Below, one piece after another: positions 42,022 to 49,857 of a stretch of DNA of 64,000 nt. This DNA comes from Arthrobacter sp. MYb23 (GTDB taxonomy: Bacteria; Actinomycetota; Actinomycetes; Actinomycetales; Micrococcaceae): contig NZ_PCPR01000009.1 in the NCBI RefSeq assembly GCF_002979775.1, forward strand, positions 1-64,000, written 5' to 3'. Numbering within the stretch: position 1 is the first letter of the stretch; each line of letters starts with the position of its first letter. Position numbers and translations under genes: made by a program. Under the pieces are notes generated by a model. The model was not told the origin of the DNA, did not search any database, and was given only the letters and a program-made list of their open reading frames with translations.

Positions 42022-42762
42022 CTAGTCCGCTGGCTTGATGACGTATCCGGCGCCACGGATGGTGTGGATCATGGGCGGATGGTTGGCTTCAATCTTCTTG
42101 CGCAGGTAGGAAATGTAGAGCTCCACGATGTTGGCCTGGCCGCCGAAGTCGTAGTCCCACACACGGTCAAGAATCTGGGCTTTGCTGACCACCCGTTTGG
42201 GGTTCTCCATGAGGTAGCGCAAAAGCTCAAACTGCGTGGCGGTGAGCGGGATGTCCTCGCCGGCCCGGGTGACTTCGCGGGTGTCCACGTTCAGGGTGAG
42301 ATCGCCCACCACAAGTTCGGCAGTGTCCATTGCGGCCACCCCGGAACGCTGGACCAGGCGGTGGAGGCGAAGGAGGACTTCTTCCATGCTGAAAGGTTTG
42401 GTGACGTAGTCATCCCCGCCGGCGGCGAGGCCAACGATCCGGTCCTGCACGGCATCCTTGGCCGTGAGGAACAGCGCGGGAACTTCGGGGGCGAAGGTGC
42501 GGATGCGATTGAGGACCTCCACGCCGTCGAAGCCGGGGAGCATGACGTCAAGGACCAGCACGTCAGGGCGGAAATCCTTGGCAAGCTTTACGGCCTCGGG
42601 ACCGTCGCCAGCCACAGCTACGGACCAGCCCGCCATCCGCAGACCCATGCTCATGAGCTCCGCGAGGCTGGGTTCGTCGTCCACCACCAGGGCGCGGATC
42701 GGGGAACCGTCCGGGTGGGACAGCTGGGGGAGGTTGTTGGTCATGGAGTGCGAGGAGGCCAT
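42022..42762 (-). CDS. OmpR-family response regulator (PhoP-like)
   Basis: A 246-residue regulator. Receiver domain: VVDDEPSLAEL, phospho-acceptor Asp72 in VLDVMLPGFDG, Thr100, and Lys122 in DYVTKPFSMEE. C-terminal winged helix: LTATQFELLRYLMENPKRVV and HTIRGAGYVIKPAD. The sequence around ALFLTAKDAVQDRIVGL and WDYDFGGQANIVELYISYLR closely resembles mycobacterial PhoP. A PhoP-type repeat 44 nt upstream of its start suggests autoregulation, and the same repeat precedes the nearby GT2 gene. Confidence 0.94.
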   Translation of the reverse strand: MASSHSMTNNLPQLSHPDGSPIRALVVDDEPSLAELMSMGLRMAGWSVAVAGDGPEAVKLAKDFRPDVLVLDVMLPGFDGVEVLNRIRTFAPEVPALFLTAKDAVQDRIVGLAAGGDDYVTKPFSMEEVLLRLHRLVQRSGVAAMDTAELVVGDLTLNVDTREVTRAGEDIPLTATQFELLRYLMENPKRVVSKAQILDRVWDYDFGGQANIVELYISYLRKKIEANHPPMIHTIRGAGYVIKPAD

Positions 42763-42805
42763 GGGACAACTCTCCGTTCTGCTGGTTAGCCAGCGCTTTG
42801 CCGGT

Positions 42806-42823
42806 CCTGTGAGGACGCTGTGA
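42806..42823 (-). promoter_or_regulatory. PhoP-type direct repeat upstream of the response regulator gene
   Basis: Read on the minus strand, TCACAGC-N4-TCACAGG, an 11-bp-phased direct repeat matching the mycobacterial PhoP consensus. Its proximal edge is 44 nt from ATG 42762, the same as in front of the GT2 gene. Confidence 0.72.
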
Positions 42824-43501
42824 AGACAACACTAGCGAGGCGGAGGTGCGGAAACACGCCTGTCCACAGGTCGCGGGAGCCACTACTCCTCCACACGGTG
42901 GGCAACCGTCAGCCTTCCGATCGGTGATCCTCCCTTGTCGGGAGCCTTTGCCGAGTGAGCTGTTTCTACGGCTTGTAGCAGATTTTTCTCAAAAATTTGT
43001 TGAGCGAGGCTACCCGCGATTGGACAACAACTGTTTCAGATCGTGAGATTCCGCCATGTAGCGGATCATGGGAAGGACGACGCACATCATGCCCGATCTG
43101 CCGAAGAATATTCACTTGATGGCGAATATTTCTCGCAACGACCGAATGAAATGCCATTCATTTATAGGCTTGGCTGAATTGTGATTTGCGGCACAATAGA
43201 CCTCTGCGTCTCAAAATGTGGACGGTTCGGCGCTTTGTTACTTGCGTGTTGCCATTGTTACGTTGCACACTTCCAATGTGAACAAGAACTCAACAGCACC
43301 TGCAGCCGCAGCAACCTGGCCCAGCACACCCGCTGGCCATGATGACCGCTGTTGTCGAATGCAAGCCTAACTTTCCACCCCAAGAAGTTTCAGGCATTCG
43401 CCCCCTAGCCCAGCGTTGGGCGCCCCTCCCCAAACTCATTGCGGGGACAACCAGCATTCGAAGCCGCGATGACGGCTATTCACTTTTGAGGTAAGCACTC
43501 C
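42824..43501. other. Non-coding region with an AT-rich core
   Basis: No supportable gene. Roughly 42955-43275 is much AT-richer than the rest of the window, with runs such as ATTTTTCTCAAAAATTTG, a direct GAATATT pair, and a small AATGAA/TTCATT inverted repeat. TTGTTAC occurs at 43235-43241 and 43255-43261 (20-bp period). It may be the leader and control region of the winged-helix gene, a nucleoid-protein binding tract, or the scar of acquired DNA. Confidence 0.5.
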
Positions 43502-44368
43502 ATGTCAGTTGCATCTGGATACGTCCACATCTCCGTCCGTAACGCCAATAAGGCCGCGTCGAACGCAGGGCTTCGCCCCGGCTTCGGTAACCGCCCCGGA
43601 TACTCTCCGGCACCGCAAGGGGCCGGTCAGCAGGCCCCCGGTTACGTACCGCAGGGCTACAACCCCAACTCCTACGGCCAGCTGCGCGCCGTCCCCACGG
43701 CCGAGCCGGCACCCATGACTGCCCCCACCCCCGTGATTGCGCAGTCGGACAAGCTCCGCCCCGTTGCCAACGACAATGTGGCCCGCGGATTCGTTCTGTA
43801 CATGGGTATTGACGAAGACACCGCAGCCGCGGCAGGAACGTCCATCGCCAAGCTCGCCCAGGAAATCCGGGCCTACGCGCAGTCCCTCGTGACCGGCGCG
43901 GAAAGCTACGCCGCCGTCGCAGTTGCCCCCGCCGGGGCACCCGGCTCGGCACTCGACGTCGTGCGTTCCACCTTCGGTGACCCCACCGTTGCCGCACGCC
44001 AGCGCACCGAGGCCGCCCGTCCCGCGCCGCAGCAGGAATCCCGCCCCTCCGGCGTCCTGATCGACCTCGCCCGCCGCGAAGTGCACCTCGACGGCGAATC
44101 CCTGAACCTGACGTTCAAGGAATTCGAACTCCTCAACTACCTCGTCGAAAACGGCACCCGCACCGTGGGCCGCGACGAACTGCTCGAGGGCCTGTGGCGC
44201 AACGCCGAAGAGGTGCCCAACGAGCGCACCATCGACGTCCACATCCGCCGCCTCCGCTCCAAGCTCGGCCGCCTCGCCAACACCGTCCGCACGGTCCGCG
44301 GCCAGGGCTACCGTTTCTACGAGCACCCCGAAGTTATTGTTTGGGCCGCTCCGGAATACTCGATCTAG
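43502..44368 (+). CDS. Orphan winged-helix (OmpR-type) DNA-binding protein without receiver
   Basis: A 288-residue protein with a C-terminal OmpR/PhoB winged helix (about 185-280; IDLARREVHLDGESLNLTFK, TIDVHIRRLRSKLG, VRTVRGQGYRFYEHP). No receiver domain precedes it. Residues 20-75 are Pro/Gln/Gly/Tyr-rich and disordered. The middle (about 90-150; VLYMGIDEDTAAAAGTSIAK) is a small alpha/beta segment. GAGGT lies 9 nt before ATG 43502. It probably controls its own long leader and other genes independently of phosphorylation. It is followed by a terminator. Confidence 0.88.
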   Translation: MSVASGYVHISVRNANKAASNAGLRPGFGNRPGYSPAPQGAGQQAPGYVPQGYNPNSYGQLRAVPTAEPAPMTAPTPVIAQSDKLRPVANDNVARGFVLYMGIDEDTAAAAGTSIAKLAQEIRAYAQSLVTGAESYAAVAVAPAGAPGSALDVVRSTFGDPTVAARQRTEAARPAPQQESRPSGVLIDLARREVHLDGESLNLTFKEFELLNYLVENGTRTVGRDELLEGLWRNAEEVPNERTIDVHIRRLRSKLGRLANTVRTVRGQGYRFYEHPEVIVWAAPEYSI

Positions 44369-44378
44369 GCATCACTGC

Positions 44379-44462
44379 AGCCGAAAGGCGGCATCATCCC
44401 TCTGCGCCTGCGCTCGTTCCTCACGCAACAACGGCGCTCTCGGGATATGCCGCCTTTCGGCT
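44379..44462 (+). terminator. Terminator of the winged-helix gene
   Basis: 16-bp perfect stem AGCCGAAAGGCGGCAT (44379-44394) with its complement at 44447-44462, enclosing a 52-nt loop, and followed by TTT. It starts 10 nt past the stop. The long loop is unusual. Confidence 0.75.
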
Positions 44463-44517
44463 TTTGCGCGCCCCGAAGAGTAGTGGCCTCCGCGGCGGGG
44501 GTCCTGCGCGTCAGAGT

Positions 44518-45176
44518 GTGCCGACACCACCCACTTTGGCCTCGGCAGGCCATCAACACGCCCGCTGCACGGCGTGTCCGGGGCGCCGCGGATTCAAAGT
44601 TGGTGATGGCGGACCGGCGGGGTGGAGTCCTGACCCTCTTTGATCTGCCAACAGCCCTTGGGCAACCGCATCAGGTTGACCAGGGGCTGTCCTCTTCCCA
44701 AAGAAGGTCGGGAAGCCGAGGGGCCTGGGATGTGGAGGGGCTGCGTGCCGCCACCACCCACTTTGGCCGCGGAAAGCCCTCAACACACCCGCTGCACGGC
44801 GTGTCCGGGGCGCCGCGGATGCAAAGGTGGTGGCGACGGACCGGCGGGGTGAGGTCCTGACCCTCTTTGATCTGCCAACAGCCCTTGGGCAACCGCATCA
44901 GGTTGACCAGGGGCTGTCCTCTTCCCAAAGAAGGTCGGGAAGCCGAGGGGCCTGGGATGTGGAGGGGCTGCGTGCGGCCATCACCCATTTTGGCCGCGGA
45001 AAGCCCTCAAACACCCGCTGCACGGCGTGTCCGGGGCGCCGCGGATTCAAAGGTGGTGATGGCGGACCGGCGGGGTGGAGTCCTGACCCTCTTTGATCTG
45101 CCAACAGCCCGTAAGCAACCGCATCGGGTTGACCAGGGGCCGTCCTCGGACCAAAGAAGGTCAGGAAGCCGAGGGG
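44518..45176. repeat. 227-bp non-coding tandem repeat, about 2.9 copies
   Basis: Landmarks recur at 227 nt and then 226-227 nt. For example CACTTTGGC-like starts occur at 44533, 44760 and 44987, and TGACCCTCTTTGATCTGCC at 44631, 44858 and 45084. Copies are nearly identical, with the third lacking one base and diverging at its end. Each unit holds a nested hairpin, ACAGCCC/GGGCTGT around CAACC/GGTTG (44651-44690 in copy 1). The period is not a multiple of three, so reading frames shift between copies; I call it non-coding. Confidence 0.88.
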
Positions 45177-45206
45177 GAGGTAGCCTGCGGCGGATAGGGT
45201 TGGGTT

Positions 45207-45731
45207 ATGAGTGACCATCACATTAAGCGCCTGGTGATCATGCGGCATGCCAAGGCTGATTGGCCTACGGGTGTGCCTGATCATGAGCGCCCCTTGGAGG
45301 AGCGCGGGCATCGGGAGGCTCCGCTGGCCGGTAAGTGGTTGCTCCAGCACGGTGTGGTGCCGGACTTCATTCTGTGTTCGTCAGCGCTGAGGACCCGCCA
45401 GACCTGCACCTGGGTGTGCGACGAGTTGGGCGACAAGGCGCCGACGCCCAAACTTGAGGACGGCTTGTACTCTGCTTCGGCCAACCGCATGTTGACGGTC
45501 ATCAACCACGTTCCGGACACAGTGACCACGCTGATGGTTATTTCGCACATGCCTGGCGTCCAGGATCTTGCCATGCACCTGGCCTCCCGCGACTCTGACC
45601 ACGACGCCTATATGGATGCCGCCACCAGGTACCCGACGAGTGCGTTGACGGTGATGGAGACGGAAAAGTCGTGGGCTGAGTTGGACGGGCAGGACGCCCG
45701 GCTGACGCACTTCACGGTTCCCCGCAAGTAG
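45207..45731 (+). CDS. SixA-like histidine phosphatase
   Basis: A 174-residue branch-1 histidine phosphatase. LVIMRHAKADWP provides the catalytic RH(A) motif, DHERPLEERGHREAPLAGKWL the second loop, CSSALRTRQT the Arg pocket and VISHMPGVQDLAMHL the second catalytic His. The short form lacks a capping domain and fits SixA, which dephosphorylates phospho-histidine in phosphorelay or PTS proteins. GTTATG at 45205-45210 starts right after the repeat array. Confidence 0.92.
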   Translation: MSDHHIKRLVIMRHAKADWPTGVPDHERPLEERGHREAPLAGKWLLQHGVVPDFILCSSALRTRQTCTWVCDELGDKAPTPKLEDGLYSASANRMLTVINHVPDTVTTLMVISHMPGVQDLAMHLASRDSDHDAYMDAATRYPTSALTVMETEKSWAELDGQDARLTHFTVPRK

Positions 45732-45774
45732 ACACTGCCGCGCATAAGCACTGCGCCGCCACCATGACAGCTCG

Positions 45775-46101
45775 CTAGTGCGAGTTGCTGGGGTCTCCGT
45801 GCGCCAGTTGCGGCATGCACATGCAACGGATCTCGAACACCGGCAAGCCCGCGGCTTCTTCGCCGTGCCCGGTAGCGATCAGGTATTCGCCGTCGAACAT
45901 GTACACCGGCAGCTGCGGTACCAGGTATTCGTTGTAGCGGCTGGGATAAACCCATTGGCCGCGGATGTCGAACGCCGGAAGCGCGTAGGGATCCCGCCGA
46001 TTATGTGCGCTCGGATAGAGTCCGTCGTCGATCATGATGTAGCTCACCAGGCCATACGTGTGATGGTGGTTCATGTCCGTGGGAAAGAGGATTGCTTCCA
46101 C
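45775..46101 (-). CDS. Small protein of unknown function behind an iron box
   Basis: A 108-residue soluble protein, no signal peptide, rich in His, Tyr, Met and Pro (TDMNHHHTYG, IRCMCMPQLAHGD). Two similar motifs, LPAFDIRGQWVYP and LPVFEIRCMCMP, suggest an internal duplication. GTG 46101 has a GAAGGGG-type ribosome site; ATG 46074 (MNHHHTYG) is less likely. A near-consensus DtxR/IdeR operator lies 57 nt upstream, so it should be induced by iron limitation. I do not recognise the family. Metal binding or a siderophore-related role is inference. Confidence 0.65.
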   Translation of the reverse strand: MEAILFPTDMNHHHTYGLVSYIMIDDGLYPSAHNRRDPYALPAFDIRGQWVYPSRYNEYLVPQLPVYMFDGEYLIATGHGEEAAGLPVFEIRCMCMPQLAHGDPSNSH

Positions 46102-46158
46102 AGTGCGGGCCCCTTCAAGGAGTCGACGTCCGCGCTCCGGAGCGGCGCGGCAGCTAGG

Positions 46159-46177
46159 TAAGGTTAGCCTAAGCTAA
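46159..46177 (-). promoter_or_regulatory. DtxR/IdeR-type iron box
   Basis: TAAGGTTAGCCTAAGCTAA matches the 19-bp consensus TTAGGTTAGCCTAACCTAA at 17 positions and is itself near-palindromic. It lies 57 nt before the GTG of the downstream small gene. The only other gene nearby, LysR at 46227, ends towards the site, so it is not the target. Confidence 0.85.
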
Positions 46178-46226
46178 CAGATGCCCGGGCGTCGAATGTT
46201 CCACTGTGTGACGTTGATCGCCTTGG

Positions 46227-47144
46227 TCATCCCTGGGGCAAGGGCAGCCCTCCTGCCACCTCGCGAAGCATTCCAACGGCGACCCGAATGTTGGGGCTGG
46301 CGGTCATCGTCTTCCGGTACACCACGCCCACGGACCGTTGCTGCACGGGGTTGATCACCGGGATGGCAACCACTCCGGCGGGAAGTGGGGGCCTGCCGAG
46401 TCGTGGAACCAGTGCCACCGCCACACCTTGTTCCACCATGGCGATGTGCGTGGAGAAGTCGGGATCGTAGATGCGGATGTCGGGGACCTTGCCAAGCCCC
46501 GCAAAGATCTGCAGCAAAGCCTCATTGCAGATGGCACCCGCCGGGGTGCTGATCCAGGTTTCGTTGAGCAAATCTTCACGCTCGACGGCGGCGCTTCCGG
46601 ATAGCGCGTGGGTGCTGTTGACGAGGACATCGGCCTGGTCGATGCAAAGGTCCTCAAGGACCAGGTTCTCCGGGATCACCAGCGGCACCGAATTCCAGTT
46701 ATGGACTACCGCGAGCTCTGCCTCGCCGGAAGCGACCCTTTGCACTGCCTCGCGGGGATCCTCGGCCAATACGGTGATGTCCAACGTGGAGTGGGCGGTG
46801 GCCATGCGCCCCAGCATTGGTCCCACCAGGCCTCGGCAGGCTGTGGAAAACGCAACGAGTCTCAGCAAGCCGGAAGGTTTCGCAGGATCGGCCAGCAGCG
46901 TGGCTTGGAGTTCTTCGAGCTCGCCCATGATCCGCCGGCCATAGCCCGCCAAGGCCAGGCCGCGCTCCGTGAGGAGCACCCCCCGGCCGTTGCGTTCCAG
47001 GACGGTGACGCCGGTTTGCTTCTCGAGCTTCTTGATCTGCTGCGACACTGCCGATGGACTGAAGCCCATGACGTCCGAGGCCGCCACAACAGAGCCGTGC
47101 TGCTCTACGGCCACTAAGGCCCTCAACGCCGAGATATCGATCAT
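46227..47144 (-). CDS. LysR-family transcriptional regulator
   Basis: A 305-residue LTTR. HTH: MIDISALRALVAVEQHGSVV, then DVMGFSPSAVSQQIKKLEKQ and VLERNGRGVLLTERG. The C-terminal substrate-binding domain is typical (LRLVAFSTACRGLV, VLAEDPREAVQRVASGEAEL). Divergent from the EamA transporter with a 12-bp palindrome between starts; it most likely regulates that gene in response to a small effector. Confidence 0.93.
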   Translation of the reverse strand: MIDISALRALVAVEQHGSVVAASDVMGFSPSAVSQQIKKLEKQTGVTVLERNGRGVLLTERGLALAGYGRRIMGELEELQATLLADPAKPSGLLRLVAFSTACRGLVGPMLGRMATAHSTLDITVLAEDPREAVQRVASGEAELAVVHNWNSVPLVIPENLVLEDLCIDQADVLVNSTHALSGSAAVEREDLLNETWISTPAGAICNEALLQIFAGLGKVPDIRIYDPDFSTHIAMVEQGVAVALVPRLGRPPLPAGVVAIPVINPVQQRSVGVVYRKTMTASPNIRVAVGMLREVAGGLPLPQG

Positions 47145-47167
47145 GAAGCAAATCTACGCTGTTCCAT

Positions 47168-47179
47168 GTTGAATTCAAC
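47168..47179. promoter_or_regulatory. LysR/EamA divergent palindrome
   Basis: GTTGAATTCAAC is a perfect 12-bp palindrome with the T-N-A style of LysR sites. It overlaps the alternative EamA start at 47166, favouring the later start at 47217. Confidence 0.55.
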
Positions 47180-47216
47180 GCTGGTGCTTCAACCAAAACA
47201 GGGCCAGAGTGTACTT

Positions 47217-48185
47217 GTGAACCTTCGCCACTCCGCCCTTGCCGTTGCAGTCGCTGTCCTGTGGGGCATTAATTTCGTCGCCATTGATCTCGGCCTGCAC
47301 ACGAACGGCAGGGAAGTCCCGCCGCTGCTCTTCGTTGCCATGCGCTTCTTGCTGGTGGTGTTTCCGTTCATCCTGTTCATCCGCAAACCGGACGTGGGCT
47401 GGAAGGCGATCATCGGCGTCGGGCTCTTCATGAGCGCTGGCCAATTTGGGCTCCTGTACTTGGGCATGGCACTGGGAATGCCCGCAGGGCTGGCATCGCT
47501 GGTCCTGCAGGCGCAGGTTCTGGTCACCATTTTGATTGCAGCGAGAGTACTCGGTGAACGGCCGGGTCGCCGCCAACTGGCAGGCGTGGTGCTGGGCATT
47601 GCCGGTCTGGGCGTGGTGGCTTTGGGTCGCAGCGCCGTGGCACCGGTGCTTCCGCTCATGATTGTCCTTGCCGCGGCGCTGTCCTGGGCCGTAGGAAATG
47701 TGGTGGCCCGGCACTCCAAAGCCGCCTCCGGACTGGGCTTGGTGGTGTGGTCCGGTGCGGTGGTTCCGGTCCCGTTGGCTGCTTTGTCGCTGGTGGTGGA
47801 CGGGCCGGACACCGTGTGGGCGACCCTCACCGACCTGCAGCCCGCCACTATCCTGAGCGCTATCTACACTGCCGTGTTCGCGTCCCTGATTGGCTACGGC
47901 ATTTGGAACCGGCTGCTATCGCTGTACCCGAGTTCCGACGTCGTGCCTTTCACGCTTTTGGTCCCGGTGGTGGGGATGACGGCCGCGTGGCTGGTGTTGA
48001 ACGAGATTCCCACATTGACCGAGATCCTGGGTGGGCTGATCCTGCTCCTGGGAGTTGCCACCGCAGTACTCGGTGCCGGCCGCAGAATCCCTCCGCAACC
48101 TCCCGTTGTGAGGCCCGCTCTGCATCCCCACCGCCTCCCTCACTTCGCAAGCTCAGCCAGGGAACCCGGGCGGCGTGGGCCCTAA
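47217..48185 (+). CDS. EamA/DMT-family exporter
   Basis: A membrane transporter with ten predicted helices in two EamA repeats (about 10-140 and 150-290; LWGINFVAIDLGL, FGLLYLGMALGMPAG, and TLTEILGGLILLLG). Related proteins export amino acids or metabolites. Start at GTG 47217 (VNLRHSALAV) is preferred over ATG 47166, which overlaps the palindrome. A 40-residue Pro/Arg/His-rich tail after the last helix is unusual and could be partly non-native. Convergent with the aldehyde dehydrogenase gene. Confidence 0.9.
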   Translation: MNLRHSALAVAVAVLWGINFVAIDLGLHTNGREVPPLLFVAMRFLLVVFPFILFIRKPDVGWKAIIGVGLFMSAGQFGLLYLGMALGMPAGLASLVLQAQVLVTILIAARVLGERPGRRQLAGVVLGIAGLGVVALGRSAVAPVLPLMIVLAAALSWAVGNVVARHSKAASGLGLVVWSGAVVPVPLAALSLVVDGPDTVWATLTDLQPATILSAIYTAVFASLIGYGIWNRLLSLYPSSDVVPFTLLVPVVGMTAAWLVLNEIPTLTEILGGLILLLGVATAVLGAGRRIPPQPPVVRPALHPHRLPHFASSAREPGRRGP

Positions 48186-48241
48186 TCCCGGAGGGACGCA
48201 GAGCAGGCCCCACAACGAGGGTCCTGGCAAGGCAAAGAGAA

Positions 48242-49720
48242 TCAGCGCAGCGAGAAGATGGTCCGGTGCCAGTCCTTTTCCGCGACGTCCTCCAACTCGA
48301 ACATCACGTGCTTGACCTGGGTGTACTCCTCAAACGAGTAGGCGGACATGTCCTTGCCAAAGCCGGATTGCTTGAAGCCACCGTGGGGCATTTCGGAGAT
48401 GATCGGAATATGGTCGTTGACCCAAACGCAGCCGGCCTTGATCTCGCGGGTTGCCCGCAAGGCCCGCTGGAGGTTGGTGGTCCAGGCGGAGGCGGCGAGC
48501 CCGTAGACGGTGTCGTTGGCGAGGTGGATCGCTTCGTCGTCGGTGTCGAAGGGCAGGACTACAAGAACGGGCCCAAAGACCTCGTCCTTGACGATTTCCG
48601 AGTCCGGCGCCGCATCAATCACCAGCGTCGGCCGGTAGAAAGCGCCCTTTTCAAGACCGCCCCCGTCTGGAGCGTAACCGCCGGCCGCGATCTTGCTGTA
48701 TCCGCGGGCGCGCTCCACCATTGCCGCCACATGGTCCCGCTGCTTGAAGGAAACCAAAGGGCCGAGGTCTGCGTCGGTGTCCGCGGGGGCGCCCAAGACG
48801 ATCCCCTCAAAGCGGGCGGCCACCTTCGCGACGAATTCCTCGTACACGCTGCGGTGAACGATTGCCCGTGTGGCGGCGGTGCAATCCTGGCCGGTGTTGA
48901 TCAGTGATCCTGCCACGGCGCCGTGCACCGCCGCGTCCAGATTGGCGTCATCGAACACCACGAACGGTGCCTTGCCACCCAACTCAAGGTGCACGCGTTT
49001 GGCGTTGACGGCGGCAGCTTCCAGGACCGTGCGGCCAACTGCGGTGGAGCCAGTGAAGGAGACCATGTCCACGTCCGGGTGCCGCATGAGGGCTGCCCCC
49101 ACGGTGGCGCCGTCGCCCACCACCACGTTCACCACGCCGTCGGGCAGTCCCGCATCACTGAGCGCTTGCGCGAACATAAGTGACGTCAGCGGGGTGATCT
49201 CGGCGGGCTTGAGAACTATGGTGTTGCCAGCCGCGATGGCTGGGAGGACCTTCCACGCCGCCATTTGCAGTGGGTAGTTCCACGGGGCGATTGACCCCAC
49301 CACACCTATGGATTCCCGGCGGATGGAGGAGGTGTGCTGGGGCGAATATTCCGCGGTGGCTTTGCCTTCGAGGTGTCGTGACGCTCCTGCGAAGAAGTCG
49401 ATGTTGTCGATGGTCCCGGGGACGTCGAACTCCCTGGTCAGGCGAAGAGGTTTGCCCGTCTGCGAGCTTTCAACCCGGGCGAATTCCTCCGCGCGGTCTT
49501 CCATGATGCGGGCGAATTTTTGCAGGATGCCGGCGCGTTCTCCCGGGGCGGTTCGGGACCAACCCGGGAAGGCGCTACGGGCGGCGGCCACGGCAGATTC
49601 CAGATCCTCCAGTGAGGCGAGTCCCACTCTTTCCACTACCTCGGACGTGGCCGGGTTAATGACGTCGAGGCTGTTTCCAGAGGTGCCGGACTGCAGTTTT
49701 CCGTTGATGAACTGGTGCAT
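48242..49720 (-). CDS. Aldehyde dehydrogenase (aminobutyraldehyde dehydrogenase type)
   Basis: A 492-residue NAD(P)-dependent aldehyde dehydrogenase. VHLELGGKAPFVVF carries the general base Glu246 and NTGQDCTAATR the nucleophile Cys280. FTGSTAVGRTVLEA is the cofactor-binding loop. Features such as VPGTIDNIDFFAGASRHL and GKDMSAYSFEEYTQVKHV match gamma-aminobutyraldehyde dehydrogenases that finish amine degradation. Downstream of the TetR gene on the same strand (137 nt gap), and opposite to an amidohydrolase/transport/FAD-oxidase operon. Other aminoaldehydes are possible substrates. Confidence 0.93.
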   Translation of the reverse strand: MHQFINGKLQSGTSGNSLDVINPATSEVVERVGLASLEDLESAVAAARSAFPGWSRTAPGERAGILQKFARIMEDRAEEFARVESSQTGKPLRLTREFDVPGTIDNIDFFAGASRHLEGKATAEYSPQHTSSIRRESIGVVGSIAPWNYPLQMAAWKVLPAIAAGNTIVLKPAEITPLTSLMFAQALSDAGLPDGVVNVVVGDGATVGAALMRHPDVDMVSFTGSTAVGRTVLEAAAVNAKRVHLELGGKAPFVVFDDANLDAAVHGAVAGSLINTGQDCTAATRAIVHRSVYEEFVAKVAARFEGIVLGAPADTDADLGPLVSFKQRDHVAAMVERARGYSKIAAGGYAPDGGGLEKGAFYRPTLVIDAAPDSEIVKDEVFGPVLVVLPFDTDDEAIHLANDTVYGLAASAWTTNLQRALRATREIKAGCVWVNDHIPIISEMPHGGFKQSGFGKDMSAYSFEEYTQVKHVMFELEDVAEKDWHRTIFSLR

Positions 49721-49857
49721 GTAGGTACCGTGCTTTCCCTGCCGGGCGTCGCTGTCCGGGCAGTGCTGAATGAACGACGCCGGGTGGTGGCGCCGTGTGA
49801 GTGAGGGAGGGTTGCGCTGCTGGTAATGCAGGCAGGCGGGCCGGGTAAGTAGGCCGG

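Noticed and set aside
42955..43275. AT-rich tract as a remnant IS element or hidden small gene
   Set aside because: I found no terminal inverted repeats, no transposase fragment and no frame with a plausible start and composition. Retained only as an unexplained non-coding region.
44518..45176. The tandem array as a CRISPR
   Set aside because: Units are 227 bp and nearly identical throughout, without short repeats and unique spacers, and there are no cas genes nearby.
44440..45350. Open frames on both strands across the tandem repeat (for example peptides around LTLFDLPTALGQPHQVDQG)
   Set aside because: The 227-bp period shifts the frame between copies, so the apparent repeated peptides cannot be one selected protein. 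No start signals or domain support them.
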